Positions 11,301 to 20,286 are shown, counted from the stretch's first letter. The stretch is DNA of 64,000 bases from DASZRZ01 sp963732925 (GCA_963732925.1 CAVTBJ010000009.1:62001-126000), one strand, 5' to 3'. A program made the numbers and translations. Notes: generated from the letters alone by a model not told the origin.

Positions 11301-12554
11301 TCAGGCGGAGTACACGCGCCCCTGGGTGAGCTTGTGATTCAGCGCCGCCGCAAGAACGTCCACGTCAGGGGCGGCGATGTTGCAGATCACCTGGTCCGCC
11401 AGGAAACGGCTGCGATTGCTGCCCACGGCGTCGCGACGCACCTGAATCAGCAACGCCTGGACCACCGCGGGATCGAATTTCTGCGGAGTGATGCGCACGA
11501 TCTCGCTCAAAGCTTCTCCCGCCGCCATGGGCCGGCGATACGGGCGCTCGGTGGTCATGGCATCGAAAGTATCGGCTACCGCGGCAATGCGAACCGGAAG
11601 CGGCATTTCTTCCGTTCCCAATGCATCCGGATATCCGGAATGGTCGGCGCGCTCGTGATGAGAGCGCACCACCTCGGCCACTTTCGGCCAGGGGAAATGG
11701 ACGTCGCGCACGATCTGGAATCCGACCGTGGTGTGGTCGGCCATCTCGCGAAACTCTTCCGCATCCAGGGCCCCGGCCTTGCCAAACAGACGCTTGTCAA
11801 CGGCCACCTTGCCAATGTCGTGAAGATAGCCGGCGGCGCGAATGCCGGCGACCTCGGCGGCGTCCATGCCCATGGCCTCCGCCATTCCGGCGGAATAGCG
11901 GCCTACATGCACGGAATGGCCACGGATATTCACGTGCTTAATGTCGATGGCGTGGGCAAAGGTCTCCAGCGCGTTGTCGTAGAAATTCTGCACCGAGCCC
12001 AGGAGGCGCAGGTGTTCGGAAACGCGGGTGGACAGCGACTCTGAGAGAGTGTGATTGTGGACGGCCAGCGCGACATAGTGGCCCAGCAGGCGAAGGGCTT
12101 CCAAGTCATCGTCAGCGTAGACCGCATCTTCAGAACGATGTCCCAGAGCCAGCACGCCCACCAGCTTGCCACCCACACGAAGAGGTACGACGCACTTGAA
12201 CAGTTCCGGAGCGATGTTGCCGTTGGCGCTGAGGAACGATTCCCAGGACTTGGAGGAAAGGAGTTGCGGGTCGCGGGCCGCGGTCAGAGCATGGACATGC
12301 CGTGGCAGCAATGGAATAGCGCCGCGTTCCGGAAACGAAGAGAATCCGGACGACGCAGCCGCCGCCAGCAGTGCGGGACGGTCGCGAAATACGAAGAGCG
12401 CGCCTTCGCGGGCGTCCACCGCGTCCATCACCATGCGCAAAATAGAGCGCGCCCTCTGCGGAAAATCGGCTTCGGAGGTAAGCTCCGTGCCGAGTTCCGC
12501 CAGGGTTTGAAAGGTCGCCAGAAGACGCCGGAAATTTTGGTTCTTGACCGCCAT
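11301..12554 (-). CDS. GAF and HD-GYP domain protein (probable c-di-GMP phosphodiesterase)
   Basis: Cytoplasmic signalling protein of about 417 residues. An N-terminal GAF-like sensor domain (about residues 10-170) is joined to an HD-GYP domain (about 200-380). The catalytic pieces are visible: YLHDIGKVAVD (HD pair) and HHERADHSGYPD, where GYP is complete. Known HD-GYP enzymes hydrolyse cyclic di-GMP. I chose the ATG of MAVKNQNF; an in-frame ATG 14 codons upstream adds a cysteine-rich piece. The gene converges on the hybrid kinase at 8135-11265 with about 35 bases between them, suggesting a shared signalling context but separate transcripts. A tandem-PilZ protein lies elsewhere in the window. 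Confidence 0.9.
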   Translation of the reverse strand: MAVKNQNFRRLLATFQTLAELGTELTSEADFPQRARSILRMVMDAVDAREGALFVFRDRPALLAAAASSGFSSFPERGAIPLLPRHVHALTAARDPQLLSSKSWESFLSANGNIAPELFKCVVPLRVGGKLVGVLALGHRSEDAVYADDDLEALRLLGHYVALAVHNHTLSESLSTRVSEHLRLLGSVQNFYDNALETFAHAIDIKHVNIRGHSVHVGRYSAGMAEAMGMDAAEVAGIRAAGYLHDIGKVAVDKRLFGKAGALDAEEFREMADHTTVGFQIVRDVHFPWPKVAEVVRSHHERADHSGYPDALGTEEMPLPVRIAAVADTFDAMTTERPYRRPMAAGEALSEIVRITPQKFDPAVVQALLIQVRRDAVGSNRSRFLADQVICNIAAPDVDVLAAALNHKLTQGRVYSA

Positions 12555-12692
12555 TCGGGCGCAACAAGAATCGTTTGAGCGAATTAACAGTACCATGCGC
12601 CATCAGGATTAAGAGAAGTTCGCTTATTACTGATCTTGGTGCTGGGAGTCTCTCAAAAGTAATCGGCGGGGCGGTTAGTCCAACCACGGTGT

Positions 12693-13403
12693 CTAGAAGT
12701 GCTGGCTCAATTCCGCGAATGAGCGCAACTCCAGCAGCCTGCAAACGCCGGAAGGAGACGACAGCACTTCCTGCTCGAAGATGGAGATCTGGCGGTGGGG
12801 GACAAAGACGGCATTCATTCCCGCTGCCAGCGCGGGATTGATGTCCGAGCGCGGGCTGTTTCCCACCATCCAGCTTGAGGGACAGCGCAAGCCGTGCTTT
12901 GCGGCGATGCTGCTGTAGGCGAGGTTGTCCTTGAGGCGGACGATCTCCACAGCGGAGAAATAATGCTTCAGCCCGGAGCGCTCGACCTTTCCGGTCTGCT
13001 CGTCGCGATCGCCTTTGGTCATCAGAATCAGGCGATGACGACCCGCCAAATAGTCAAGCGTTTCCGCCACGCCGGGGAGCAGTTCCAGGGGATGTCGCAG
13101 GATTTCGCCGGCGAGATGGCGAATCGATTCCCGCATTTGCGGAGTTGGCGGCCCTCCGGAAAGCCGCTCGCATGTGCCCAGCAGGGCGCGGGCAAAACTG
13201 TGCGTGCCATAGCCGTGCGACTCGATGTATCGCAACCCGACTTCATGAAGCACGGCACGGACCTGGGCCGGGGAATATTGGGCATGGTCCGGCAAAGCGA
13301 TGAAATGGGAGATAACGCGCTCAAAATAGATGTTGTTTTCCCAGAGCGTATCGTCGGCATCGATCAGCAGGCACTGCGGGGCCGGGTTCGCGAAGGAAGA
13401 CAT
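12693..13403 (-). CDS. HAD-superfamily hydrolase
   Basis: Haloacid-dehalogenase-type phosphatase of 236 residues from the ATG at 13401-13403. Motif I is LLIDADDTLWENN (nucleophile Asp, residues about 12-24), motif II the Thr in LILMTKGD, motif III the Lys in GKVERSG/VRLKDN, and motif IV MVGNSPRSDINPALAAGMNA. The helical cap between motifs I and II and the LPGVAETLDYLAGRH stretch fit the phosphoglycolate-phosphatase-like subfamily. The substrate cannot be read from the sequence. The gene stands between the HD-GYP gene and the PIG-L deacetylase on the same strand, with gaps too long to assume an operon. Confidence 0.85.
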   Translation of the reverse strand: MSSFANPAPQCLLIDADDTLWENNIYFERVISHFIALPDHAQYSPAQVRAVLHEVGLRYIESHGYGTHSFARALLGTCERLSGGPPTPQMRESIRHLAGEILRHPLELLPGVAETLDYLAGRHRLILMTKGDRDEQTGKVERSGLKHYFSAVEIVRLKDNLAYSSIAAKHGLRCPSSWMVGNSPRSDINPALAAGMNAVFVPHRQISIFEQEVLSSPSGVCRLLELRSFAELSQHF

Positions 13404-13554
13404 AAGCGCTGCTCCAGAGTCGCACTTTTCCGTAAGGCGGGCAAGGCCGTCATGGGCAATCGCCTGGGAATCTGCGCTACGATCGGGCGGGGCAAGGGCG
13501 GGCCATGCGTTGCTGTTTTTCACAAAAGGATGACTCGTTCCAGTCCCCGACGTT

Positions 13555-14301
13555 CTACTCGTCCTCTTTCACGCCCAGCAGGAGATCATTTTCTGCCTGG
13601 AGAAATCTTGGGTCACAAGCAGCCGCCAGGTGGAATAGTTCTTCCTTAGCACGATTGCGCAGAGTGGATTCGAATTTTCCGAACAGCGGCTGCTGCGATG
13701 CGTGAGCGCGGAATGCCTGCAGTTTCCGGTCGTAGTACGGTTCAGTGTGGATCACCGCGGTGGCGGGAGCGGGAGAAATGGGCTGCCGGTCCGGAAGTGT
13801 GAAAGCCGCAGTCGAGTAGTACAGCTTTTGTACGCGATGGGGCTGGAAACCGGCGGCCAACTGTTCGGGATAGCGGTCACCGCGGCCCGCCCACTGGAAC
13901 GCGGCGGTGGTGAACAGCGAAGCCATGGTGTGATCAGGATGTCCGGTCACGCTGCCGTCGGGCCCCATGGTTAACAGGACGTGCGGCCGCAGGCGGCGAA
14001 TGTACTCTACCAGCCGTCCAACCACTTCGTAGAAGTTCGTCAGCGGGAGTCCCCGGTCGGGATAGTCCAGCACTTCCGCTTGCGCCACCCCCAGAATCTT
14101 GCAGGAGGCGGCGAATTCGCCCCGCCTGAGCTCCGCCAGTTCAGCATCCGTGCTGGCGGACCCGCGATGGGTGGCGGCCTGGCCGGGCGTGAGGCACAGA
14201 ACACGAGTCTCGACGCCGCGCTCGCCGTACAGGATCAGCGATCCGCCGAAGGGTCCTACTTCGTCGTCCGGATGGGCCGTGACACACAACATTCGAAACA
14301 T
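13555..14301 (-). CDS. PIG-L / LmbE-family deacetylase
   Basis: Zinc-dependent N-acetylglucosamine-type deacetylase, the family that includes MshB and BshB (mycothiol and bacillithiol synthesis) and GlcNAc-PI deacetylase. The zinc/catalytic motif AHPDDE lies at residues 8-13 and the second ligand motif is GHPDH in the middle (VTGHPDHTMASL). I chose the ATG at 14301: a GGGGAG lies nine bases upstream, whereas the ATG at 14310 follows that GGGGAG directly and the one at 14349 adds a non-family leader. About 248 residues, normal length. No other thiol-synthesis gene is adjacent, so the substrate is open. Confidence 0.87.
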   Translation of the reverse strand: MFRMLCVTAHPDDEVGPFGGSLILYGERGVETRVLCLTPGQAATHRGSASTDAELAELRRGEFAASCKILGVAQAEVLDYPDRGLPLTNFYEVVGRLVEYIRRLRPHVLLTMGPDGSVTGHPDHTMASLFTTAAFQWAGRGDRYPEQLAAGFQPHRVQKLYYSTAAFTLPDRQPISPAPATAVIHTEPYYDRKLQAFRAHASQQPLFGKFESTLRNRAKEELFHLAAACDPRFLQAENDLLLGVKEDE

Positions 14302-14357
14302 TCCTGACATCTCCCCGCGTATGATCTTTTCTGCAACCGCATCTGACATTTAGGTGG

Positions 14358-15040
14358 ATGCAGGATCTGAGTTGCAGAATGGCCCGCATGCCCACAAACC
14401 CCGGTTGCGCGCTTCAGGCCCGATATCCATCGTGCCGCCAAGCAGCCGCCTGGGCAGCCCTGGCGGTTTTATTGCCGGTTGGCGTGCTTCGCCTCCGCGC
14501 ACAGACATCGAGGAATGCAAACGAAACCTACCTGTCGCATATTACTCTGGGTGCGCAGGCCCTGCGCCTGGGCGAGAACGGCCCTGTGCTCTACCTGCTG
14601 GCCATGGCGGAGGCCGAACAGTTCGAGGGATGGCGGCACGGGCGTGGTGCAGGACAATCGACCCTGACCGATATGCGGGAGCGAATGTCACATCCTATCC
14701 AGAAGCCATCCGCTTTCGAGTCACAGCCAGTACTCGCAATAAGCTGCTCGACATTCCTCTCGACGTGGCCCCTTCCGGCTCAACGAAAGAGCCGCCTGAC
14801 CTCAACCAATTCCTGCTGGGCCTGCAATTCCAGATCAAGATGTTCCACGGACTCACGCAAACGGTCTTCAAGCCTGAGAAGGTGCAACTGATTGGAGTAC
14901 CCGAGGAAGTGCCCTCTGACGAACGGGTCTACGAGGTCACCTTTTCGTTGCGGCACGTCCCCATCACCGACCGTTGCCTACTGGAAGTCGCTTCCCCGGC
15001 GGGTGAGCGCCTGGCGCGCTTTCACCTGGACTTGCTTTAA
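14358..15040 (+). CDS. Secreted protein of unknown function (frameshift near 14640)
   Basis: Read as one protein in two frames. The first part has an N-terminal hydrophobic segment AAAWAALAVLLPVGVLRLRAQ, a likely signal peptide, followed by a mixed region to about 14640. The frame that runs to the TAA at 15038-15040 then continues with a beta-rich, soluble-looking domain (EAIRFRVTAST, FLLGLQFQIKMFHGL, RVYEVTFSLRHVPI, ERLARFHLDLL). I recognise no family. The coding evidence is the low-complexity-free, regular hydrophobic pattern of the second half. It is divergent from the PIG-L gene and convergent with rnhB. The start is uncertain (ATG 14358, 14379 or 14388 in the same frame). Confidence 0.55.
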
Positions 15041-15045
15041 CCGAG

Positions 15046-15903
15046 TCACGGTGCGATTTCTTCCTCCGGGAGCGCCGCTTGCTCGGCGAGGGGGCTCTCG
15101 TCGTCCTCCGGCGCGCCCTGAAGGCGCATGAATTCCATCACTTCCTGCGGAGACGCCGCCATCCACACCGGGGCGAAGGACTGCCGGTGCAGAGGGGAAG
15201 GACCGTACTGTTGCAGGCTGGCGATATGGCGAGGACTGCGATAGCCCTTGTTCGAAGCCAGATCGTAGGCGGGAAAGACCGGGTCCCATTGCCGAATCAT
15301 ATGGTCCCGCTCCACCTTGGCAACGATGGAGGCGGCGGCAATGGAGGCAGAGAGCGCGTCGCCGTGGATAATCTTGGTTTGGGGGCAGTCATACTGGAGG
15401 CGGACGGCGTCTAGTAGCAGGTGATCAGGACGGGGATCGAGCTGCGCTATGGCCTGCATCATGGCTTCCAGCGAAGCCCAGTAGATATTCAACTGGTCGA
15501 TGCGGGCTGAATCCACCGCCGCTACAGCCCAGGCCACGCAGTGGCGCTTGATGCGTTCCGCCAGGATCTCGCGCCGGGGCGCCGGCAGAAGCTTGGAGTC
15601 GCGCAGGCCACGAATGCGATATGCCGGATCGAGAATGACGGCGCCGGCCACCACCGGACCGAACAACGCGCCCCGGCCGACTTCGTCTACTCCGGCAACC
15701 AGATGCGCCCCTGCCGCCCAGGCTTTCTTTTCGAACTGCTGGGTGCATTTGAGGCGTTTGAGCAGGCGCAGTTTTGCGGCGGCGCGAGAAACCTCGCAGT
15801 CGGGTTTCCGTTGCCGGGGTTGGGACTGCCGAGGTTGGGATTGGCGAGGCACGGAAGTATCCAGTTTCGTGCGGATCGAGCCTGCGTGCAAGGGGGGTTG
15901 CAC
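15046..15903 (-). CDS. rnhB: Ribonuclease HII
   Basis: Endonuclease that removes ribonucleotides and RNA from RNA-DNA hybrids. The catalytic motif GVDEVGRGALFGPVVAGAVI begins at residue 71 (Asp73 and Glu74 act in metal binding), followed by LRDSKLL and the later acidic residues in LLLDAV and VAKVERDH. The protein has 285 residues, longer than the usual 200-220. The extra length is an N-terminal basic leader containing a short duplicated SQPRQ unit and a C-terminal acidic tail (PEDDESPLAEQ). The true start could be further downstream. It is the last gene of the rpsP-khpA-rimM-trmD-rplS block, a common arrangement. Confidence 0.93.
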   Translation of the reverse strand: MQPPLHAGSIRTKLDTSVPRQSQPRQSQPRQRKPDCEVSRAAAKLRLLKRLKCTQQFEKKAWAAGAHLVAGVDEVGRGALFGPVVAGAVILDPAYRIRGLRDSKLLPAPRREILAERIKRHCVAWAVAAVDSARIDQLNIYWASLEAMMQAIAQLDPRPDHLLLDAVRLQYDCPQTKIIHGDALSASIAAASIVAKVERDHMIRQWDPVFPAYDLASNKGYRSPRHIASLQQYGPSPLHRQSFAPVWMAASPQEVMEFMRLQGAPEDDESPLAEQAALPEEEIAP

Positions 15904-15941
15904 GAGTCTCGGGGCGCTAAATCCCGCAACCTTGTTTCAAG

Positions 15942-16080
15942 CCCGGCAGAGATAGCCGGGGCCCAGTCCCTCCGAGGCGGGGATTCTTCCGACCGTTGAA
16001 GACAACTGAAGATCCCCCGCGCTCGGGATGAGGCCAGCCGAAGGCGAGACCCACATCGGCGCAAGCCAGGCAGATGTGGG
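15942..16080 (-). repeat. Two small hairpins between rplS and rnhB
   Basis: CCCGGC (15942-15947) faces GCCGGG (15955-15960) around a seven-base loop. CCCACATC (16050-16057) faces GATGTGGG (16073-16080) around a 15-base loop. Both lie in the roughly 200-base gap between two minus-strand genes. They may lower readthrough from the ribosomal operon into rnhB, or be intergenic repeats; there is no T-run to decide. Confidence 0.45.
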
Positions 16081-16104
16081 AGCAGCGGCAAACCGGATGG
16101 GGGG

Positions 16105-16461
16105 TCACCTGGTCTTCTTTTCGGCTTCCTTCAAGCGTGCCGCCTTACCGCGCAGGGCGCGCAAGTAGTAGAGCTTGGCGCGGCGGATTTTTGCGGAGCG
16201 GACCACTTCCAATTTGTCGATCACCTTGGAATTCACCGGGAAAATACGCTCCACGCCCTGGCCGAAGCTCATCTTTCGCACGGTAAAGCTGGGGTGCATG
16301 CCGGCGCTCTTTGCGATGACGAGTCCTTCGAATACCTGGGTGCGCTCTTTATCGCCTTCTTTGATTCGCACGTGCACGCGCACGGTATCGCCGGAGGCGA
16401 ACTGGGGAATATCGGTTCGGCGGGTTTTCTCCATCAACTTCTGTATCACTGGACTCGACAT
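16105..16461 (-). CDS. rplS: Ribosomal protein bL19
   Basis: Large-subunit protein at the 30S-50S interface. 118 residues, with the family stretches FASGDTVRVHVRIKEGDKER, VFEGLVIAK, SFTVRKMSFGQGVERIFPV and RRAKLYYLRALRGKAARL in order (each given in part). Complete and undisturbed. It follows trmD with about 50 bases between, the standard order in this operon. Confidence 0.97.
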   Translation of the reverse strand: MSSPVIQKLMEKTRRTDIPQFASGDTVRVHVRIKEGDKERTQVFEGLVIAKSAGMHPSFTVRKMSFGQGVERIFPVNSKVIDKLEVVRSAKIRRAKLYYLRALRGKAARLKEAEKKTR

Positions 16462-16509
16462 AATATTTCCTCTTCGTTTTCGGCTGCCCTTCAGGCTGGC
16501 CGCTGAGAA

Positions 16510-17348
16510 CTAAACTCTTTCCCGTCCACTGGGATCGCCGGTAATTTCCGCGATCCATTGCCTGTCTTCTTCGCTCAACACCGCCTGTTGCAGCAGGTCA
16601 GGGCGGTTGCGCAAGGTTTTCTCCAGCGCCTTACGGCGACGCCAGCGGCGAATCTGCTCGTGATTGCCCTCGAGCAGCACCTCCGGCACCGCAATGCCCT
16701 GAAAGTCCGCAGGCCGGGTGTAATGCGGATAATCGAGCAGCCCGCCGGAAGTCATGGTGGAGACCGGCAGCGGACGTCCGCGCTCGTCGGCCGGCACCGG
16801 CCCGGGCTCGGGCGTGCTGAACGATTCCTGGCGCGCCGAATCCTGGTTTCCCAGAGCCCGGGTAACAACCGGGTGGCGGCATCCATGATCAGCGCCGCTG
16901 CCAGCTCGCCGCCGCTGAGAACGAAGTTTCCGATGGAAACCTCGCGGTCGGCCAACTGCTCGGCCACGCGTTCGTCCACACCTTCGTAACGGCCGCAAAC
17001 CATCACCACACGCTCCAGGCGGGAAAGTTCATCCGCCATGGACTGGCTGAAGAGGCGTCCTCCCGCGGAAAGCAGGATGACCGACTCGCGCGAGGCGTGA
17101 GCCCGCTCAGAAAGCGGAGGCACTCCCAGCGACTGCGTACATGCAAAGATCGGTTCCGGCTTGAGCACCATGCCCTCGCCGCCGCCGAAAGGGCGGTCAT
17201 CCACGGTACGGTGCCGGTCCCGGGTAAAAGCCCGTAGATCGTGGATGTGAACTTCGATCAACCCGGCTTCACGCGCTCTACGGATAATGCCGTAGTCCAG
17301 CGGCCCGTGAAAAAAATCCGGGAAGATCGTCAGGATTTCAAACTTCAT
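16510..17348 (-). CDS. trmD: tRNA (guanine-N1)-methyltransferase TrmD (frameshift near 16860)
   Basis: SPOUT-family enzyme that methylates G37 of tRNAs. The N-terminal half (17348 to about 16865) has ILTIFPDFFHGPLDYGI, GGGEGMVLKPEPI, VCGRYEGVDERV and SIGNFVLSGGELAA, the knotted SAM-binding part. The frame then changes, and the C-terminal domain continues as LGNQDSARQESF, LLDYPHYTRPADFQG and VLLEGNHEQIRRWRR to the stop at 16510. The break sits at CCCGGG (about 16857-16862), where one more G on the coding strand would restore the expected protein. Because trmD is normally essential, this is strong evidence for a sequencing or assembly error. Start ATG overlaps the rimM stop by four bases (ATGA). 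Confidence 0.93.
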
Positions 17349-17914
17349 TGTCCACGCGCCTGCCGCTCCTTCTCTTCGCGGCTCAGAGGCGCGTCGAGTT
17401 CCAGCATGCCCTCAGGCAGCGTCATCACGATGCGCCGCGCGGCCAGCTCCACGCTGCGCAGGTAAGACCCGGCGAAGGGGATCAGATACTCCCGGCTGGG
17501 CGATCCTTCGTCTCGCACCACCAGCAAGGGCGCTTCCCCAGCCCCAAACTGCACGTCGGCCACCCGGCCGATTTCCTGCAGGAGCAGCTCCTGGCCCGGC
17601 TCATGGTTCGCAACCAGCACCACACAGCCCACCAGGTCCGCGACGTAAAGCGCATCGGCGTCCAGGCTGACACGCTCGGCGGCGGGAATCTGAATCTCCG
17701 CGCCTGCCAGCTCTTCCGCCTGGCTGATGGTATCCACGCCGGCAAACTTCAGAATGATACGGTCCTTGTGCAGCCAGCAGTCTTCCAATTGCAACTGGCG
17801 GCGCCGACCGTCACTGCCGAGGGCAAATACCCGCCGCCGTTCCGCAAACTTCTCCGGAAAGTCCGTGTGAATCTCCGCCGCGACCTCGCCCCGATTTCCC
17901 TGTGGCCTGGCCAC
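17345..17914 (-). CDS. rimM: Ribosome maturation factor RimM
   Basis: Assists 30S subunit assembly by binding uS19. 189 residues. The N-terminal RimM beta-barrel (GNRGEVAAEIHTDFPEKFAER, shown in part) is followed by a PRC-barrel with LYVADLVGCVV and the C-terminal signature YLIPFAGSYLRSVELAARRI (given up to 20 residues), ending LPEGMLEL. The end of the gene overlaps trmD by four bases, indicating coupled translation. The start may be slightly further upstream, because the first visible residues (MARPQGNRGEV) begin close to the usual conserved G-x-x-G-x-x-G motif. Confidence 0.93.
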   Translation of the reverse strand: MARPQGNRGEVAAEIHTDFPEKFAERRRVFALGSDGRRRQLQLEDCWLHKDRIILKFAGVDTISQAEELAGAEIQIPAAERVSLDADALYVADLVGCVVLVANHEPGQELLLQEIGRVADVQFGAGEAPLLVVRDEGSPSREYLIPFAGSYLRSVELAARRIVMTLPEGMLELDAPLSREEKERQARGQ

Positions 17915-17943
17915 GCGGGCGATCGTAATGAAGCTCTCGGCGC

Positions 17944-18222
17944 TTATTCCAGGATCTCCAGGGTAAAACGGCGATGCAGCTTCATTCCCGACGCACCCAG
18001 AATGGTGCGCATGGCGCGGGCGGTACGCCCTTGCTTTCCAATCACCTTACCCACATCAGAGGGCGCTACGCGCAATTCCAGAACCGTGGACTCGTCACCG
18101 TCGACCGCGCTGACCTGAACACTCTCCGGCTCATCCACGAGAGCCTTGGCGATCAACTCAATCAGCGTGCGAATATCGCCGCTTACCTGGCCGGATTTGA
18201 CGACAGATGGTTCACTGGACAT
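17944..18222 (-). CDS. khpA: KH-domain RNA-binding protein KhpA
   Basis: Small RNA-binding protein (92 residues), usually paired with KhpB/Jag and encoded between rpsP and rimM, as here. The type II KH core is clear: RTLIELIAKALVDEPESVQV, then the GxxG loop GKQG at residues 62-65 within VGKVIGKQGRTARAMRTIL. I chose ATG 18222 (MSSEPSVVK); the longer frame above it has no similarity to the family. Confidence 0.92.
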   Translation of the reverse strand: MSSEPSVVKSGQVSGDIRTLIELIAKALVDEPESVQVSAVDGDESTVLELRVAPSDVGKVIGKQGRTARAMRTILGASGMKLHRRFTLEILE

Positions 18223-18321
18223 ATTGCCGCATCCTGTCTCTAAACTGCTGGCCAATTCGGTTCCGCAAGCCGCCCATTTTGGGGCAGGGCTACGGCGCTC
18301 GAACTCCAGGAACACTACGGT

Positions 18322-18579
18322 TTATGCCGCGGATTCGTTGCTGCCAGGCGAGGCGCGATTGACCAGCCGATGGACCGTCTCGGAAAGCTGGGCTCCCTTG
18401 GAAACCCAGTAGTCAATACGGTCGCGCTTGAGCTCTACACTGGCGGGATCGGTGCGGGGATTGTAGGTTCCCACCACCTCGACCGAACGGCCATTGCGCG
18501 CCCGAGCCTTCTCGATCACCACCACGCGGTAATACGGCTGCTTGCGCGCACCCATGCGCGCTAGACGAATCATTAACAC
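18322..18579 (-). CDS. rpsP: Ribosomal protein bS16
   Basis: Small-subunit assembly protein, 85 residues, with MIRLARMGARKQPYYRVVV at the start, then GTYNPRTDP and RIDYWVSKGAQLSETV. First gene of the minus-strand operon rpsP-khpA-rimM-trmD-rplS-rnhB. The real start may be the second Met (MIRLARMG). The 240 bases upstream are shared with the divergent gene at 18822 and probably hold both promoters. ffh, often upstream of rpsP, is not present. Confidence 0.95.
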   Translation of the reverse strand: MLMIRLARMGARKQPYYRVVVIEKARARNGRSVEVVGTYNPRTDPASVELKRDRIDYWVSKGAQLSETVHRLVNRASPGSNESAA

Positions 18580-18821
18580 AGAGTTGGATCCTTTCCCTAC
18601 GGGTTCCGAAAGTGGTTGGACAAACCCTTATTATTGCGAAAGATGGCCCACTTGGCAAGGGAGAGCCCTGCCTGAGCACCTTTCCCCCTCGGCGCCGTCT
18701 CGCATTGTAAGGCCGCACGCGCCGTCAGACAAGAACCCAGAAAAAGCAGAGGCGCTCCCGCTTTGTTTCGCAGAATCAAAGTCTTCTGCAGGTCCGGCCA
18801 CAAAGGCTAGACTGGAGCGGA

Positions 18822-20138
18822 ATGAACGACTCGGCAACCTGGCCCTATGTACCAACCATGGCCCGCCTGATGCTGGCGCTTGCCCTGGGACTGTTTGTCG
18901 GCATCGAACGCGAACGCCAAAAAAAGGAAGCGGGCCTGCGTACCTTCGCTTTCGTGGGCCTGATGGGGGCCGTGGGCAGCCTGATGGGCGACAGCTTTGC
19001 CCTGCTGTCCCTCGCCCTGGTAGGGGTTCTGGTCGTCCTGCTCAACCTGGACACCATTCGCAGCGGTGAAGGAGCGGAGATCACCACCTCGGCAGCGCTG
19101 GTGGCGGTGGCCTTCTCGGGAATGCTGGCGGGCGAGGGCCACATGCTGATTTCAGCATCGCTGGGCGTAATGACCGCCGCACTGCTGGCCTGGAAGAAGC
19201 CGCTTGCCGGATTCACTCAAGCGATCACCGAGCGAGAGATTCGCTCGGCCGTGATGCTGGCCATTCTGGCCATTGTGATCTATCCCGTCCTGCCCAAAGG
19301 AAACGTAGGACCGGGGAACCTGGTGAATCCGCGAACCATATGGCTGGCCGTCCTGCTGGTAGCGGGGCTGGGGTTCATCAATTATGTCCTGCTGAAGCTT
19401 TACGGACCGCATGCCATCGAGCTGACCGGATTTCTCGGAGGGCTGGTTAACAGCACGGTTACCGTCACGGAACTGGCCAGCCGCGCCAGCGGCTCCAATC
19501 AATCCCTGGGGCCGCTGGCACTTCGCGGAGTTGTCATCGCGACGGGAGCGATGCTGCTGCGCAACGGCGTCATCCTCGGCGTCCTGGCTCCCCGGGCCCT
19601 GCTGGAAGCCATTGTGCCTTTGGGCCTGATGTTGGCGGGCGTGGTGGTGATTGTCCTGCTGCATTCGCGGCGCGACCGCCATCCCCAGGCTGCCAAGGCC
19701 TCGCTCGCCAGCCTGCAATCACCCTTCTCGCTGCGCGAAGCGCTAAAGTTCGGGTTGATTTATCTGGTGCTGACGGTTGCCGGAACGCTGGCGCAACGGT
19801 GGCTGGGAACCGGCGGGTTTTACGGAGTCAGCATTCTCGGCGGTCTGGTGTCCAGCGCAACTGCGGTGGCCTCGGCGGGAACTCTGGCGGCCTCCAAAGA
19901 ACTCTCAACACAGGTGGCGGGATGGGGAGCGGTGTTCGCTTCTCTGGCCAGCACTGCCATCCACTTTCCCCTGGCGGCGCGGGAAATTCACGACCGGCCG
20001 CTGATTCGCAAGATCGGCTACGCCCTGGGAACCATCTTCACTCCTGGGATTGGGTGGAGTGCTGTTCACGGCGCTTTGGTCCTGAGCCGCCTCGGCGCAC
20101 GTTCGCGCCAGTGGAGGCAACGGCCGTGTTTGTTATAA
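18822..20138 (+). CDS. MgtC/SapB and DUF4010 membrane protein
   Basis: Integral inner-membrane protein of 438 residues with roughly twelve membrane segments. The N-terminal part carries the MgtC/SapB signature LALGLFVGIERERQKKEAGLRT (quoted as LFVGIERERQKKEAGLRTF). The rest matches the DUF4010 layout, with FLGGLVNSTVTVTELASRA and ILGGLVSSATAVASAGTLA as two related half-repeats. The role is unknown; MgtC relatives affect Mg2+ homeostasis and ATPase regulation, but DUF4010 proteins are not assigned. The last codons contain the likely -10 box of the tRNA gene downstream. Confidence 0.87.
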   Translation: MNDSATWPYVPTMARLMLALALGLFVGIERERQKKEAGLRTFAFVGLMGAVGSLMGDSFALLSLALVGVLVVLLNLDTIRSGEGAEITTSAALVAVAFSGMLAGEGHMLISASLGVMTAALLAWKKPLAGFTQAITEREIRSAVMLAILAIVIYPVLPKGNVGPGNLVNPRTIWLAVLLVAGLGFINYVLLKLYGPHAIELTGFLGGLVNSTVTVTELASRASGSNQSLGPLALRGVVIATGAMLLRNGVILGVLAPRALLEAIVPLGLMLAGVVVIVLLHSRRDRHPQAAKASLASLQSPFSLREALKFGLIYLVLTVAGTLAQRWLGTGGFYGVSILGGLVSSATAVASAGTLAASKELSTQVAGWGAVFASLASTAIHFPLAAREIHDRPLIRKIGYALGTIFTPGIGWSAVHGALVLSRLGARSRQWRQRPCLL

Positions 20139-20139
20139 T
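20134..20139 (+). promoter_or_regulatory. Candidate -10 box for tRNA-Leu
   Basis: A perfect TATAAT overlaps the stop codon of the DUF4010 gene. Initiation about seven bases downstream would give a 5' leader of roughly 37 bases before the tRNA. No good -35 hexamer is seen at the usual distance. Confidence 0.45.
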
Positions 20140-20182
20140 CTCACTGCCTCCGAGTTTGTGCCGCGGTTCGTTCCGGCCGCGT

Positions 20183-20267
20183 GCGGAAGTGGTGGAACTG
20201 GCAGACACACCATCTTGAGGGGGTGGCGCCGAAAGGCGTGGGGGTTCAAATCCCCCCTTCCGCACCA
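20183..20267 (+). tRNA. tRNA-Leu (anticodon GAG)
   Basis: An 85-base class II tRNA with encoded ACCA end. The acceptor stem GCGGAAG (20183-20189) pairs with CTTCCGC (20257-20263). The anticodon stem CCATC/GGTGG encloses the loop TTGAGGG, giving anticodon GAG (reads CUC and CUU). A long variable arm GCGCCGAAAGGCGT and a T-arm GGGGGTTCAAATCCCCC follow. The long variable arm and the GAG anticodon settle leucine. Confidence 0.96.
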
Positions 20268-20286
20268 ATCTGAAAATCCCCTGCGA

